Shown here piece by piece: positions 29,580-43,614 of a stretch of DNA of 64,000 nt. The translations under genes and the position numbers were made by a program. The notes under the pieces were generated by a model. That model saw only the letters and a list, made by a program, of their open reading frames with translations. It was not told the DNA's origin and did no database searches. Source of the DNA: Azorinus chamasolen (Eukaryota > Mollusca > Bivalvia > Cardiida > Solecurtidae); the NCBI GenBank assembly GCA_963576725.1, contig OY755241.1, positions 77,052,701 to 77,116,700 of the forward strand, read 5' to 3'. Numbering within the stretch: position 1 is the stretch's first letter; every line of letters starts with the position of its first letter.

Positions 29580-31480
29580 TTTAGCTCACCTGGCACAAAG
29601 TGCCAGGTGAGGTATTGTGAGGGGGCAGTGTCCGGCGTCCGTCGTCTTGCGTATGTGCGTCGTGCGTCGTCAACAATTTACTTAAACATCTTCTCTGAAA
29701 CCACAAAGTTCAACAAAACCTAGAGCTTTGATATTTGGTATGTAGAATCATCTAATGGTCCTCTACAAAGATTGTTCAAATTATGTCCCCCGGACCAATA
29801 ATGGCCCCGCCCTTGGGCTTATCAGTTTTTCTTAGGAAAATCTTTAAAAATCTTCTACTCTAAAGCCGTAAGGCCTAGACCTTTGATATTTGGTATGTAG
29901 CATCATCTAATGGTCCTCTACAAAGATTGTTCAAATTATGACCCCCGGATTAAAAATGGCCCCGCCCCGGGGCTTATCAGTTTTTCATAGGAAATTTTTT
30001 AAAAATCTTCTCCTCAGAAACCGTAAGGCCTAGACCTTTGGTATTTAGTATGTAGCATCATCTAATGGTCCTCTACCAAGATTGTTCAAATTATGACCCC
30101 CGGGCCAAAAATGGCCCCGCCCCGGGGCTTATCAGTTTTTCATAGGAAAATCTTTAAAAATCTTCTTCTCTGTAACAATAAGGCCTAGACATTTGATATT
30201 TGGTATGTAGCATTATCTAATGGTCCTCTACAAAGATTGTTCAAATTATGACCCCTGGACCAATAATGGCCCCGCCCCGGGGCTTATCAGTTTTTCATAG
30301 GAAAATCTTTAAAAATCTTCTTCTCTGAAACCGTAAGGCCCAGACATTTGATATTTAGTATGTAACATTATCTAATGGTCCTCTACAAATTTGTTCAAAT
30401 TATGACCCCCGGACCAAAAATGGCCCGCCCCAGGGCTTATCAGTTTTTCATAGGAAAATCTTTAAAAATCTTCTTCTCAGAAACCATAAGGCCTAGACCT
30501 TTGGTATTTAGTATGTATTATCATCTAATGGTCCTCTACCAAGATTGTTCAAATTGTGACCCCCGGGCCAAAAATGGCCCCGCCCCGGGGCTTATCAGTT
30601 TTTCATAGGAAAATCTTTAAAAATCTTCTTCTCTGAAACCGTAAGGCCTAGACATTTAATATTTGGTATGTAGCATTATCTAAAGGTCCTCTACAAAGAT
30701 TGTTCAAATTATGACCCCTGGACCAATAATGGCCCCGCCCCCGGGGCTTATCAGTTTCTCAAAGGAAAATCTTTAAAAATCTTGTTCTCTGAAACTGTAA
30801 GGCCTAGACCTTTGGTATTTAGTATGTAGCATCATCTAATGGTCCTCTACAAAGATTGTTCAAATTATGATCCCCGGACCAAAAATGGCCCCGCCCCAGA
30901 GCTTATCAGCTTTTCATAGGAAAATCTTTAAAAATCTTCTTCTCTGAAACCGTAAGGCCTAGACATTTGATATTTGGTATGTAGCATCATCTATTGGTCC
31001 TCTACAAAGACTGTTCAAATTATGACCCCTTGACCAAAATGGCCCAGCCTGGGGGCTTATCAGTTTTTCATAAAAAGCTTCTTCTCTTAAACTGTAAGGC
31101 CTAGACCTTTGATATTTGGTATGTAGCATCGTCTAATGGTCCTCTACAAAGATTGGACCCCGAACCAAAAATGGCCCCGGCCCCTGGCTTGTCACTTTTT
31201 CATAGGAAAATCTTTAAAAATCTTCTCCTAAACTGTAAGGCCTAGACCGTTGAAATTTAGTATTTATTATCATCTAATGGTTTTCTACCAAAATTGTTCA
31301 AATTATGACCCCTGGACCAAAATGGCCCCGCCCCTGGCTTATCAGATTTTCATAGGAAAATCTTTAAAATCTCCTGTGAAATTGTAAGGCCCGGAACTTT
31401 GAAACTTATATGAAGCATCTTCTAATGTTCCTTTATTTAGATTGTTCGAATTTGAAACTCAAGGCCTAAAATTATGGCCC
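29580..31480 (+). mobile_element. TAGCTCACC element with ~11 units of a 155-bp repeat
   Basis: Starts TAGCTCACCTGGCACAAAGT with a GGCAC-AAA-GTGCC hairpin and GTCGTGCGTCG words. It then runs a 155-base tandem unit: AATCTTCTTCTCTGAAACCG, TAAGGCCTAGACCTTTG, CCTCTACAAAGATTGTTCAA and ATGGCCCCGCCC. Units become diverged after 31050. The expected CTCTTGTTT tail is not present; the array meets a retrotransposon fragment at about 31500. Confidence 0.75.
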
Positions 31481-31502
31481 TTGGTTTCATATTGGAGGAG
31501 TT

Positions 31503-32266
31503 TTATTCGGTGAAATTTTCGAGAGGGATTGCTACTAGGCTGTTGACAATTCTATACATCATAATGATGCGGTGCTCACGACAGCGTTCAGCAAGAGGAG
31601 TAAGGTTAAGTTTCTCCATCATTGTTGTAACACTGGATTTCCGTCCATAGTCGTTTGATATAAATCGGACCGCCCTACGCTGCACTGCTTCCAGCCTGTC
31701 AATGTCTTTCTGATGGTATGGGTCCCAAACTGTGTCTCTATACTCCAGAATGGATCGTACCAGAGCTATGTATGCTGTTTGTTTGAGTGATTGTGGGCAG
31801 TATTTTAAGTTCCTTCGGATGAAGCCTAGCGAGGAATTTGCCTTTTTGGTAATTTTACTTATATGTTCATCAAATTTCATGTTTCCGCTTAAAGTTACAC
31901 CTAAATATGGACTGTTCGAGACCTGTTGTAAAATTTCGTTATTTAATGAGTACAAGTGTTCTTGCGGTATTTTTGCGCGACTGAATCTCATTACATTGCA
32001 CTTTTTTGTGTTAAACTGCATTCCTCAAGTTGATGCCCAGTTTTCCAAAGAATTTAAGTCTTTTTATAGGTTGATTTGATCATTATGGTTCTTAATTTGT
32101 TTGTACAGGAGGCAGTCATCCGCGAAAAGTCTTACTGTGGATGTAACCGAGTCTGGCAGGTCATTGGTAAAGCAGAGAAACATAAGAGGTCCGAGTACGG
32201 TTCCCTGGGGCACGCCGGATTCGACTCTTGCTGTAAAAGAGTAGTCTCCCTCAACTACTAATATGG
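31503..32266 (-). pseudogene. non-LTR retrotransposon reverse transcriptase, 3' part
   Basis: A single minus-strand frame from 32266 to 31503 encodes the second half of a reverse transcriptase. It begins VVEGDYSFTARVESG, then VPQGTVLGPLMFL (the conserved xPQGxxLGPLLF block), then RLFADDCLLYK, whose F-A-D-D is the catalytic box. In-frame TAA and TGA codons, about 45 bases apart, follow before a clean run of 172 codons. That run contains KCNVMRFSR, YLGVTLSGNMKFDEHI and RSILEYRDTVWDPYH ... LEAVQRRAVRFI, the C-terminal 'thumb' pattern shared by CR1/Jockey-type elements. The endonuclease domain and the first half of the RT are absent, as expected of a 5'-truncated copy. Two stops make it dead. Upstream at 32267 it adjoins a MITE-like TTAACCC word. 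Confidence 0.85.
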
Positions 32267-32520
32267 GTTAAGCTGTTTGCAAATGTTAGTTAGGTCGCGT
32301 ATAACATGTGTAGGGTTAATATTAATTTATGATTAAGTTTAAACAAACAAAATTTTGCCGCATTTAACTGCATCTCTGTATATAGAGAAATGCAAAATAT
32401 TTAACCAAAGGAATCGGGTAATCGAAATTATCATTACTTTTGAAAACAATCTGTATCCAGATTAAACGCCGAAAGTTAGCATTCTTATATTTATTCTGAA
32501 AAGAAATCGAATCGACGACC

Positions 32521-32584
32521 TCTTTGACAATGATAACAATTTTAACTCACTAAGTTGACTTAAAATTGTTATCATTGTCAAAGA
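32521..32584. repeat. 25-bp-arm perfect hairpin
   Basis: TCTTTGACAATGATAACAAT plus TTTAA pairs exactly with 32560-32584. The loop is 14 bases. No repeated flank identified. The surroundings (32270-32820) are otherwise featureless AT-rich sequence. Confidence 0.9.
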
Positions 32585-32819
32585 ACAAAACGATTTAGTG
32601 AAGTTATGTATTATAGGAACAATGCACCATTATTACTTTTATATGTATTGATAGATGATAGATGACATTTATTACTATTAAGCATTTTGGAAGAGCGCTA
32701 GGCAGTGCGTATATCTAGAATTTTCTTTACTGTACTAAACGAAAACACAGAAAAGCAGGATCGACAGTTTTGAAAAGCTTGATCTAACACTCCGTGTAGA
32801 GACTGCAGTACAATAAAGC

Positions 32820-34419
32820 ACAGAAATATCACATTTCCGCTACAATATGGGCTATGATGACTATTTATTTTCTCTAAACTAAATAAATATTTGATATTCT
32901 GTTGAATATGAGTTAGCTGTAGGTAGAGGTTGATGTTTCAATAGATTTTACCATCTGAAATGGAAGTATTTGGATTATTAAGGGTAGACTTGCATTTTTC
33001 ACGGGTAGAAATATCACATTTCTGCTACAATATCTGCAATGATGACTAATTATTTTCTCTAAACTAAATAAATCTTTCTTATTTTGTTGAATATGACTTA
33101 GCTGTAGGTAGAGGTTGATGTTTCAATAGATTTTACCATCTGAAATGGAAGTATTTGGATTATTAAGGGTAGACTTGCATTTTTACGGGTAGAAATATCA
33201 CATTTCTGCTACAATATCTGCAATGATGACTAATTATTTTCTCTAAACTAAATAAATCTTTGATATTCTGTTGAATATGAGTTAGCTGTAGGTAGAGGTA
33301 GATGTTTCAATAGATTTTACCATCTGAAATGGAAGTATTTGGATTATTAAGGGTAGACTTGCATTTTTTACGGGTAGAAATATCACATTTCTGCTACAAT
33401 ATGGGCTATGATGACTATTTATTTTCTCTAAACTAAATAAATCTTTGATATTCTGTTGAATATGAGTGAGCTGTAGGTAGAGGTTGATGTTTCAATAGAT
33501 TTTACCATCTGAAATGGAAGTATTTGGATTATTAAGGGTAGACTTGCATTTTTTATGGGTAGAAATATCAAATTTCTTCTACAATATCTGCAATGATGAC
33601 TAATTATTTTCTCTAAGCTAAATAAATCTTTGTTATTCTGTTGAATATGAATTAGCTGTAGGTAGAGGTTGATGTTTCAATAGATTTTACCATCTGAAAT
33701 CTAAGTATTTGGATTATTAAGGGTAGACTTGCATTTTTTACGGGTAGAAATATCACATTTCCGCTACAATATTGGCTATGTCATGACTATTTACTTCCTC
33801 TAAACTAAATAAATCTTTGATATTCTGTTGAATATGAGTTAGCTGTAGGTAGAGGTTGATGTTTCAATCGATTTTACCATCTGAAATGGAAGTATTTGGA
33901 TTATTAAGGGTAGACTTGCATTTTTTACGGGTAGAAATATCAAATTTCTTCTACAATATGGGCAATGATGACTAATTATTTTCTCTAAACTAAATGAATC
34001 TTTGATATTCTGTTGAATATGAGTTAGCTGTAGGTAGAGGTTGATGTTTCAATAGATTTTACCATCTGAAATGGAAGTATTTGGATTATTAAGGGTAGAC
34101 TTGCATTTTTTACGGGTAGAAATATCATATTTCCGCTACAATATGGGCTATGATGACTAATTTTTTTCTCTAAACTAAATAAATCTTTGTTATTCTGTTG
34201 AATATGACTTAGCTGTAGGTAGAGGTTGATGTTTCAATAGATTTTCAATGAAGACTAATTTTTTTCTCTAAACTAAATAAATCTTTGAAATTCTGTTGAA
34301 TATGATTTAACTGTAGGTAGAGGTTGATGTTTCAATAGATTTTACCATCTGAAATCTAAGTATTTGGATTATTAAGGGTAGACTTGCATTTTTTATGGGT
34401 AGAAATATCACATTTCTGC
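32820..34419 (+). repeat. ~185-bp satellite, block F1
   Basis: About eight to nine monomers in the orientation I call forward: TTTTCTCTAAACTAAATAAA, TATTCTGTTGAATATGA, GCTGTAGGTAGAGGTTGATG, ACCATCTGAAATGG, GGGTAGACTTGCATTTTT and TAGAAATATCACATTTC. Measured period is 184-185 bases. Orientation flips at 34419. Confidence 0.95.
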
Positions 34420-34460
34420 ATATCAACAGAATATTGAATATTTATTTAGTTTAGAGAAAA
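34420..34460 (-). repeat. satellite stub at the orientation switch
   Basis: About 40 bases of reversed monomer (CAACAGAATATTGAATATTT ... TTTAGAGAAAA) between the switch and the Helitron-like element. Confidence 0.8.
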
Positions 34461-36037
34461 CTAGAACTATCACTAAATGTGATGAATACCCCCACACGGC
34501 AGCCTTGATTGCAAATCCAAGTTTTGAACATGTTACAGGACCAAATAACAAAAATACCCAAAGTTCAAATAGAGAAAATTCTGTAATTTATGCCAAGTAT
34601 CAAGTGAATCAGGTTGAAATTGAAGGAGGAGTTCTAAGTACAAGATTTTGCCTGCCAATTTCAAGGCCAAAGGTCAAGGTCAAGGTCACAGAGACCTGAA
34701 ATGTGTGTCTTGCACATCTACTACTCCTGAGTAACATTTATGCCAAGTATTAAGTAAATCAGGTTGAAAGTGAAGGAGGAGTTCAAAGTACAAGATTTTG
34801 CCTGCCAATTTTAAGACCAATTTCAAGGCCAAAGGTCAAGGTCAAGGTCACAGAGACCTGAAATTTGTGTCTTGCACATCTACTACTCCTGAGTAACATT
34901 TATGCCAAGTATCAAATGAATCAGGTTGAAAGTGAATGAGGAGTTTGCCGTACAAGATTTTGCTTGCCAATTTTAAGACCAATTTCAAGGCCAAAGGTCA
35001 AGGTCACAGAGATTTTAAATTTGTGTCTTGCACATCTACTACTCCTGAGTAACATTTATGCCAAGTATCAAGTGAATCAGGTTGAAATTGAAGGAGGAGT
35101 TCAAAGTACAAGATTTTGCCTGCCAATTTCAAGACCAATTTCAAGACCAAAGGTCAAGGTCAAGGTCACAGAGACCTAAAATTTGTGTCTTGCACATCTG
35201 CTACTCCTGAGTAACATTTATGTCAAGTATCAAGAGAATCAGGTTGAAATTGAAGGAGGAGTTCTAAGTACAAGATTTTGCCTGCCAATTTCAAGACCAA
35301 TTTCAAGGCCAAAGGTCAAGGTCAAGGTCACAGAGACCTGAAATTTGTGTCTTGCACATCTACTACTCCTGAGTAACATTTATGCCAAGTATCAAGTGAA
35401 TCAGGTTGAATGTGAAGGAGGAGTTCAATGTACAAGCTTTTGCCTGCCAATTTCAAGACCAATTTCAAGGCCAAAGGTCAAGGTCAAGGTCACAGAGACC
35501 TGAAATTTGTGTCTTGCACATCTACTACTCCTGAGTAACATTTATGCCAAGTATCAAGTGAATCAGGTTGAAATTGAAGGAGGAGTTCAAAGTACAAGAT
35601 TTTGCCTGCCAATTTCAATACCAATTTCAAGGCCAAAGGTCAAGGTCAAGGTCACAGAGACCTGAAATTTGTTTCTTGCACATCTACTACTCCTGAGTAA
35701 CACTTATGGCAAGTATCAAGTGAATCAGGTTGAATGTGAAGGAGGAGTTCAAAGTACAAGCTTTTGCCTGCCAATTTCAAGACCAATTTCAAGGCCAAAG
35801 GTCAAGGTCAAGGTCACAGAGACCTAAAATTTGTGTCTTGCACATCTACTACTCCTGATTAACAATTATGCCAAGTGTCAAGTGAATCGGGTTGAAACTG
35901 AAGGAGGAGTTCGCCGTACAAGATTTTGCAGACAGACCGACCGACCGACCGACCGACCGACCGACCGCCCGACCGACCGACCGACCGACAGGCTGATTCC
36001 AGTATACCCCCCTCAAACTCTGTTTGTGGGGGTATAA
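34461..36037 (-). mobile_element. Helitron-like non-autonomous element, copy 1
   Basis: Read on the minus strand, it starts TTATACCCCC with a nearby inverted partner (GGGGGGTATACTGG), and contains a GGTC-type quadrinucleotide run (35936-35988 on the plus strand). About eight to nine units of a ~155-163-bp tandem repeat with AAGGTCAAGGTCAAGGTCAC follow, and it ends in CTAG preceded by a short hairpin. It lies between A and T of the satellite without target duplication. Ends, A^T target and CTAG terminus match Helitron/Helentron-type non-autonomous elements (such as DINE-1) by structure. No Rep/helicase gene is present. Confidence 0.65.
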
Positions 36038-39000
36038 TAAATAGTCATCATAGCCCATATTGTAGCTGAAATTTGATATTTCTACCCGTAAAAAATGCAA
36101 GTCTACCCTTAATAATCCAAATACTTCCATTTCAGATGGTAAAATCTATTGAAACATCAACCTCTACCTACAGCTAAGTCATATTCAACAAAATAACAAA
36201 GATTTATTTAGTTTAGAGAAAATTATTAGTCATAATTGCACATATTGTAGCGGAAATGTGATATTTCTACCCGTAAAAAATGCAAGTCTACCCTTAATAA
36301 TCCAAATACTTCCATTTCAGATGGTAAAATCTATTGAAACATCAACCTCAACCTACAGTTAAGTCATATTCAACAGAAATTCAAAGATTTATTTAGTTTA
36401 GAGAAAATAATTAGTCATCATTGCACATATTTTTGCAGAAATGTGACATTTCTACCCGTAAAAATGCAAGTCTACCCTTAATAATCCAAATACTTCCATT
36501 TCAGATGGTAAAATCTATTGAAACATCAACCTCTACCTACAGCTCACTCATATTCAACAAAATAACAAAGATTTATTTAGTTTAGAGAAAATAATTAGTC
36601 ATCATAGCCCATATTGTAGCGGAAATGTGATATTTCTACCCGTAAAAAATGCAAGTCTACCCTTAATAATCCAAATACTTCCATTTCAGCTGGTAAAATC
36701 TATTGAAACATCAACCTCTACCTACAGCTAACTCATATTCAACAGAATATCAAATATTTATTTAGTTTAGAGAAAATAAATAGTCATCATTGCCCATATT
36801 GTTGCAGAAATGTGCATTTCTACCCATAAAAATGCAAGTCTACCCTTAATAATCCAAATACTTCCATTTCAGCTGGTAAAATCTATTGAAACATCAACCT
36901 CTACCTACAGCTAAGTCATATTCAACAAAATAACAAAGATTTATTTAGTTTAGAGAAAATAATTAGTCATAATTGCCCATATTGTAGAAGAAATTTGATA
37001 TTTCTACCAGTAAAAAATGCAAGTCTACTCTTAATAATCCAAATACTTCCATTTCAGATGAAAAAAAAAATTAAAAATCTATTGAAACATCAACCTCTAC
37101 CTAAAGCCCATTCATATTCAACAGAACATCAAAGATTTATTTAGTTTAGAGAAAATAATTAGTCATCATTGCCCAAATTGTTGCAGAAATGTGATATTTC
37201 TACCCGTACAAAATGCAAGTCTACCCTTAATAATCCAAATACTTAGATTTCAGATGGTAAAATCTATTGAAACATCAACCTCTACCTACAGCTAACTCAT
37301 ACTCAACAGAATATCAAAGATTTATTTAGTTTAGAGAAAATTATTAGTCATCATTGCCCATATTGTAGAAGAAATTTGATATTTCTACCCGTAAAAAATG
37401 CAAGTCTACCCTTAATAATCTAAATACTTCCATTTCAGATGGTAAAATCTATTGAAACATCAACCTCTACCTACAGTTAACTCATATTCAACAGAATTTC
37501 AAAGATTTATTTAGTTAAGAGGAAATAATTAGTCATCATTGCCCATATTGTTGCAGAAATGTGATATTTCTACCCATAAAAAATGCAAGTCTACCCTTAA
37601 TAATCCAAATACTTCCATTTCAGATGGTAAAATCTATTGAAACATCAACCTCTACCTACAGCTAAGTCATATTCAACAGAATAACAAAGATTTATTTAGT
37701 TTAGAGAAAAAAATTAGTCATCATAGCCCATATTGTAGCGGAAATATGATATTTCTACCCGTAAAAAATGCAAGTCTACCCTTAATAATCCAAATACTTC
37801 CATTTCAGATGGTAAAATCTATTGAAACATCAACCTCTACCTACAGTTAACTCATATTCAACAGAATTTCAAAGATTTATTTAGTTTAGAGAAAATAATT
37901 AGTCATCATTTCCCATATTGTTGCAGAAATGTGCATTTCTACCCATAAAAATGCAAGTCTACCCTTAATAATCCAAATACTTCCATTTCAGCTGGTAAAA
38001 TCTATTGAAACATCAACCTCTACCTACAGCTAAGTCATATTCAACAAAATAACAAAGATTTATTTAGTTTAGAGAAAATAATTAGTCATAATTGCCCATA
38101 TTGTAGAAGAAATTTGATATTCTACCCGTAAAAAATGCAAGTCTACTCTTAATAATCCAAATACTTCCATTTCAGATGGTGAAATCTATTGAAACATCAA
38201 CCTCTACCTACAGCCCAGTTATATTCAACAGAACATCAAAGATTTATTTAGTTTAGAGAAAATAATTAGTCATCATTGCCCAAATTGTTGCAGAAATGTG
38301 ATATTTCTACCCGTACAAAATGCAAGTCTACCCTTAATAATCCAAATACTTAGATTTCAGATGGTAAAATCTATTGAAACATCAACCTCTACCTACAGTT
38401 AAATCATATTCAACAGAATTTCAAAGATTTATTTAGTTTAGAGAAAAAAATTAGTCATCATTGCCCAAATTGTTGCAGAAATGTGATATTTCTACCCGTA
38501 AAAAATGCAAGTCTACCCTTAATAATCCAAATACTTCCATTTCAGATGGTAAAATCTATTGAAACATCAACCTCTACCTACAGCTAACTCATATTCAACA
38601 GAATTTCAAAGATTTATTTAGTTTAGAGAAAATAATTAGTCATCATTGCCCAAATTGTTGCAGAAATGTGATATTTCTACCCGTACAAAATGCAAGTCTA
38701 CCCTTAATAATCCAAATACTTAGATTTCAGATGGTAAAATCTATTGAAACATCAACCTCTACCTACAGCTAACTCATATTCAACAGAATATCAAATATTT
38801 ATTTAGTTTAGAGAAAAAAATTAGTCATCATAGCCCATATTGTAGCAGAAATATGATATTTCTACCCGTAAAAAATGCAAGTCTACCCTTAATAATCAAA
38901 ATACTTCCATTTCAGATGGTAAAATCTATTGAAACATCAACCTCTACCTACAGTTAACTCATATTCAACAGAATTTCAAAGATTTATTTAGTTTAGAGAA

Positions 39001-42000
39001 AATAATTAGTCATCATTTCCCATATTGTTGCAGAAATGTGCATTTCTACCCATAAAAATGCAAGTCTACCCTTAATAATACAAATACTTCCATTTCAGCT
39101 GGTAAAATCTATTGAAACATCAACCTCTACCTACAGCTAAGTCATATTCAACAAAATAACAAAAATTTATTTAGTTTAGAGAAAATAATTAGTCATAATT
39201 GCCCATATTGTAGAAGAAATTTGATATTTCTACCCGTAAAAAATGCAAGTCTACTCTTAATAATCCAAATACTTCCATTTCAGATGGTGAAATCTATTGA
39301 AACATCAACCTCTACCTACAGCCCAGTTATATTCAACAGAACATCAAAGATTTATTTAGTTTAGAGAAAATAATTAGTCATCATTGCCCAAATTGTTGCA
39401 GAAATGTGATATTTCTACCCGTACAAAATGCAAGTCTACCCTTAATAATCCAAATACTTAGATTTCAGATGGTAAAATCTATTGAAACATCAACCTCTAC
39501 CTACAGTTAAATCATATTCAACAGAATTTCAAAGATTTATTTAGTTTAGAGAAAAAAATTAGTCATCATTGCCCAAATGGTTGCAGAAATGTGATATTTC
39601 TACCCGTAAAAAATGCAAGTCTACCCTTAATAATCCAAATACTTCCATTTCAGATGGTAAAATCTATTGAAACATCAACCTCTACCTACAGCTAACTCAT
39701 ATTCAACAGAATTTCAAAGATTTATTTAGTTTAGAGAAAATAATTAGTCATCATTGCCCAAATTGTTGCAGAAATGTGATATTTCTACCCGTACAAAATG
39801 CAAGTCTACCCTTAATAATCCAAATACTTAGATTTCAGATGGTAAAATCTATTGAAACATCAACCTCTACCTACAGCTAACTCATATTCAACAGAATATC
39901 AAATATTTATTTAGTTTAGAGAAAATAAATAGTCATCATAGCCCATATTGTAGCGGAAATGTGACATTTCTACCAGTATAAAATGCAAGTCTACCCTTAA
40001 TAATCTAAATACTTCCATTTCAGATGGTGAAATCTATTGAAACATCAACCTCTACCTACAGCCCACTCATATTCAACAGAATTTCAAAGATGTATTTAGT
40101 TTAGAGAAAATAATTAGTCATCATTGCCCAAATTGTTGCAGAAATGTGATATTTCTACCCGTACAAAATGCAAGTCTACATTTAATAATCCAAATACTTC
40201 CATTTCAGATGGTAAAATCTATTGAAACATCAGCCTCTACCTACAGCTAACTCATATTCAACAGAATATCAAATATTTATTTAGTTTAGAGAAAATAAAT
40301 AGTCATCATAGCCCATATTGTAGCGGAAATGTGATATTTCTACCCGTAAAAAATGCAAGTCTACCCTTAATAATCCAAATACTTCCATTTCAGATGGTAA
40401 AATCTATTGAAACATCAACCTCTACCTACAGTTAACTCATATTCAACAGAATTTCAAAGATTTATTTAGTTTAGAGAAAATAATTAGTCATCATTGCCCA
40501 AATTGTTGCAGAAATGTGCATTTCTACCCATAAAAATGCAAGTCTACCCTTAATAATCCAAATACTTCCATTTCAGATGGTAAAATCTATTGAAACATCA
40601 ACCTCTACCTACAGCTAAGTCATATTCAACAAAATAACAAAGATTTATTTAGTTTAGAGAAAATAATTAGTCATAATTGCCCATATTGTAGAAGAAATTT
40701 GATATTTCTACCAGTAAAAAATGCAAGTCTACCCTTAATAATCCAAATACTTCCATTTCAGATGGTAAAATCTATTGAAACATCAACCTCTACCTACAGC
40801 CCATTCATATTCAACAGAACATCAAAGATTTATTTAGTTTAGAGAAAATAATTAGTCATCATTGCCCAAATTGTTGCAGAAATGTGATATTTCTACCCGT
40901 ACAAAATGCAAGTCTACTCTTAATAATCCAAATACTTAGATTTCAGATGGTAAAATCTATTGAAACATCAACCACTACCTACAGCTAACTCATACTCAAC
41001 AGAATATCAAAGATTTATTTAGTTTAGAGAAAATTATTAGTCATCATTGCCCATATTGTAGAAGAAATTTGATATTTCTACCCGTAAAAAATGCAAGTCT
41101 ACCCTTAATAATCTAAATACTTCCATTTCAGATGGTAAAATCTATTGAAACATCAACCTCTACCTACAGTTAACTCATATTCAACAGAATTTCAAAGATT
41201 TATTTAGTTTAGAGGAAATAATTAGTCATCATTGCCCATATTGTTGCAGAAATGTGATATTTCTACCGTAAAAAATGCAAGTCTACCCTTAATAATCCAA
41301 ATACTTAGATTTCAGATGGTAAAATCTATTGAAACATCAACCTCTACCTACAGCTAAGTCATATGCAACAGAATAACAAAGATTTATTTAGTTTAGAGAA
41401 AAATATTAGTCATCATAGCCCATATTGTAGCGGAAATATGATATTTCTACCCGTAAAAAATGCAAGTCTACCCTTAATAATCCAAATACTTCCATTTCAG
41501 ATGTTAAAATCTATTGAAACATCAACCTCTACCTACAGCTAACTCATATTCAACAGAATATCAAATATTTATTTAGTTTAGAGAAAATAAATAGTCATCA
41601 TAGCCCATATTGTAGCGGAAATGTGACATTTCTACCAGTATAAAATGCAAGTCTACCCTTAATAATCTAAATACTTCCATTTCAGATGGTGAAATCTATT
41701 GAAACATCAACCTCTACCTACAGCCCACTCATATTCAACAGAATTTCAAAGATGTATTTAGTTTAGAGAAAATAATTAGTCATCATTGCCCAAATTGTTG
41801 CAGAAATGTGATATTTCTACCCGTACAAAATGCAAGTCTACATTTAATAATCCAAATACTTCCATTTCAGATGGTAAAATCTATTGAAACATCAACCTCT
41901 ACCTACAGCTAAGTCATATTCAACAAAATAACAAAGATTTATTTAGTTTAGAGAAAATAATTAGTCATCATTGCAGATATTGTAGCAGAAATGTGATATT

Positions 42001-43614
42001 TCTACCCGTAAAAAAATGCAAGTCTACCCTTAATAATCCAAATACTTCCATTTCAGATGGTGAAATCTATTGAAACATCAACCTCTACCTACAGTTAACT
42101 CATATTCAACAGAATTTCAAAGATTTATTTAGTTAAGAGAAAATAATTAGTCACCATTGCCCATATTTTTGCAGAAATGTGACATTTCTACCCATAAAAA
42201 TGCAAGTATACCCTTAATAATCCAAATACTTCCATTTCAGATGGTAAAATCTATTGAAACATCAACCTCTACCTACAGCTAACTCATATTCAACAGAATA
42301 TCAAATATTTATTTAGTTTAGAGAAAATAAATAGTCATCATAGCCCATATTGTAGCGGAAATTTGATATTTTTACCCGTAAAAAATGCAAGTCTACCCTT
42401 AATAATCCAAATACTTCCATTTCAGATGGTAAAATCTATTGAAACATCAACCTCTACCTACAGCTAACTCATACTCAACAGAATATCAAAGATTTATTTA
42501 GTTTAGAGAAAATTATTAGTCATCATTACCCATATTGTAGAAGAAATTTGATATTTCTAACCGTAAAAAATGCAAGTCTACCCTTAATAATCTAAATACT
42601 TCCATTTCAGATGGTAAAATCTATTGAAACATCAACCTCTACCTACAGTTAACTCATATTAAACAGAATTTCAAAGATTTATTTAGTTTAGAGGAAATAA
42701 TTAGTCATCATTGCCGATATTGTTGCAGAAATGTGATATTTCTACCCATAAAAAATGCAAGTCTACCCTTAATAATCCAAATACTTCCATTTCAAATGGT
42801 AAAATCTATTGAAACATCAACCTCTACCTACAGCTAACTCATATTCAACAAAATAACAAAGATTTATTTAGTTTAGAGAAAATAATTAGTCATCATAGCC
42901 CATATTGTAGCAGAAATGTGATATTTCTCCCCGTAAAAAATGCAAGTCTACCCTTAATAATCCAAATACTTCCATTTCAGATGGTAAAATCTATTGAAAC
43001 ATCAACCTCTACCTACAGCTAACTCATATTCAACAGAATTTCAAAGATTTATTTAGTTTAGAGGAAATAATTAGTCATCATTGCCGATATTGTTGCAGAA
43101 ATGTGATATTTCTACCCATAAAAAATGCAAGTCTACCCTTAATAATCCAAATACTTCCATTTCAAATGGTAAAATCTATTGAAACATCAACCTCTACCTA
43201 CAGCTAACTCATATTCAACAAAATAACAAAGATTTATTTAGTTTAGAGAAAATAATTAGTCATCATAGCCCATATTGTAGCAGAAATGTGATATTTCTCC
43301 CCGTAAAAAATGCAAGTCTACCCTTAATAATCCAAATACTTCCATTTCAGATGGTAAAATCTATTGAAACATCAACCTCTACCTACAGCTAACTCATATT
43401 CAACAGAATTTCAAAGATTTATTTAGTTTAGAGAAAATAATTAGTCATCATTGCCCAAATTGTTGCAGAAATGTGATATTTCTACCTGTACAAAATGCAA
43501 GTCTACCCTTAATAATCCAAATACTTAGATTTCAGATGGTAAAATCTATTGAAACATCAACCTCTACCTACAGTTAAATCATATTCAACAGAATATCAAA
43601 GATTTATTTAGTTA
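36038..43614 (-). repeat. ~185-bp satellite, block R1
   Basis: About 41 monomers, all reversed. Variants (for example CAGCCCAGTTATATTC, or ACTTAGATTTCAG in place of ACTTCCATTTCAG) recur at multiples of ~184.7 bases, showing higher-order structure: 1,108 bases (6 units) between 38211 and 39319, 1,662 (9 units) between 40059 and 41721, 3,693 (20 units) between 37105 and 40798. 42664-43033 is repeated apparently without change at 43034-43403. Confidence 0.95.

Noticed and set aside
30375..30608. 77-residue frame in the 155-bp array
   Set aside because: It follows two tandem units and has no counterpart frame in the neighbouring units.
35831..36037. Thr-Asp-Arg-Pro repeat protein
   Set aside because: A reading of the CCGA run near the 5' end of a Helitron-like element.
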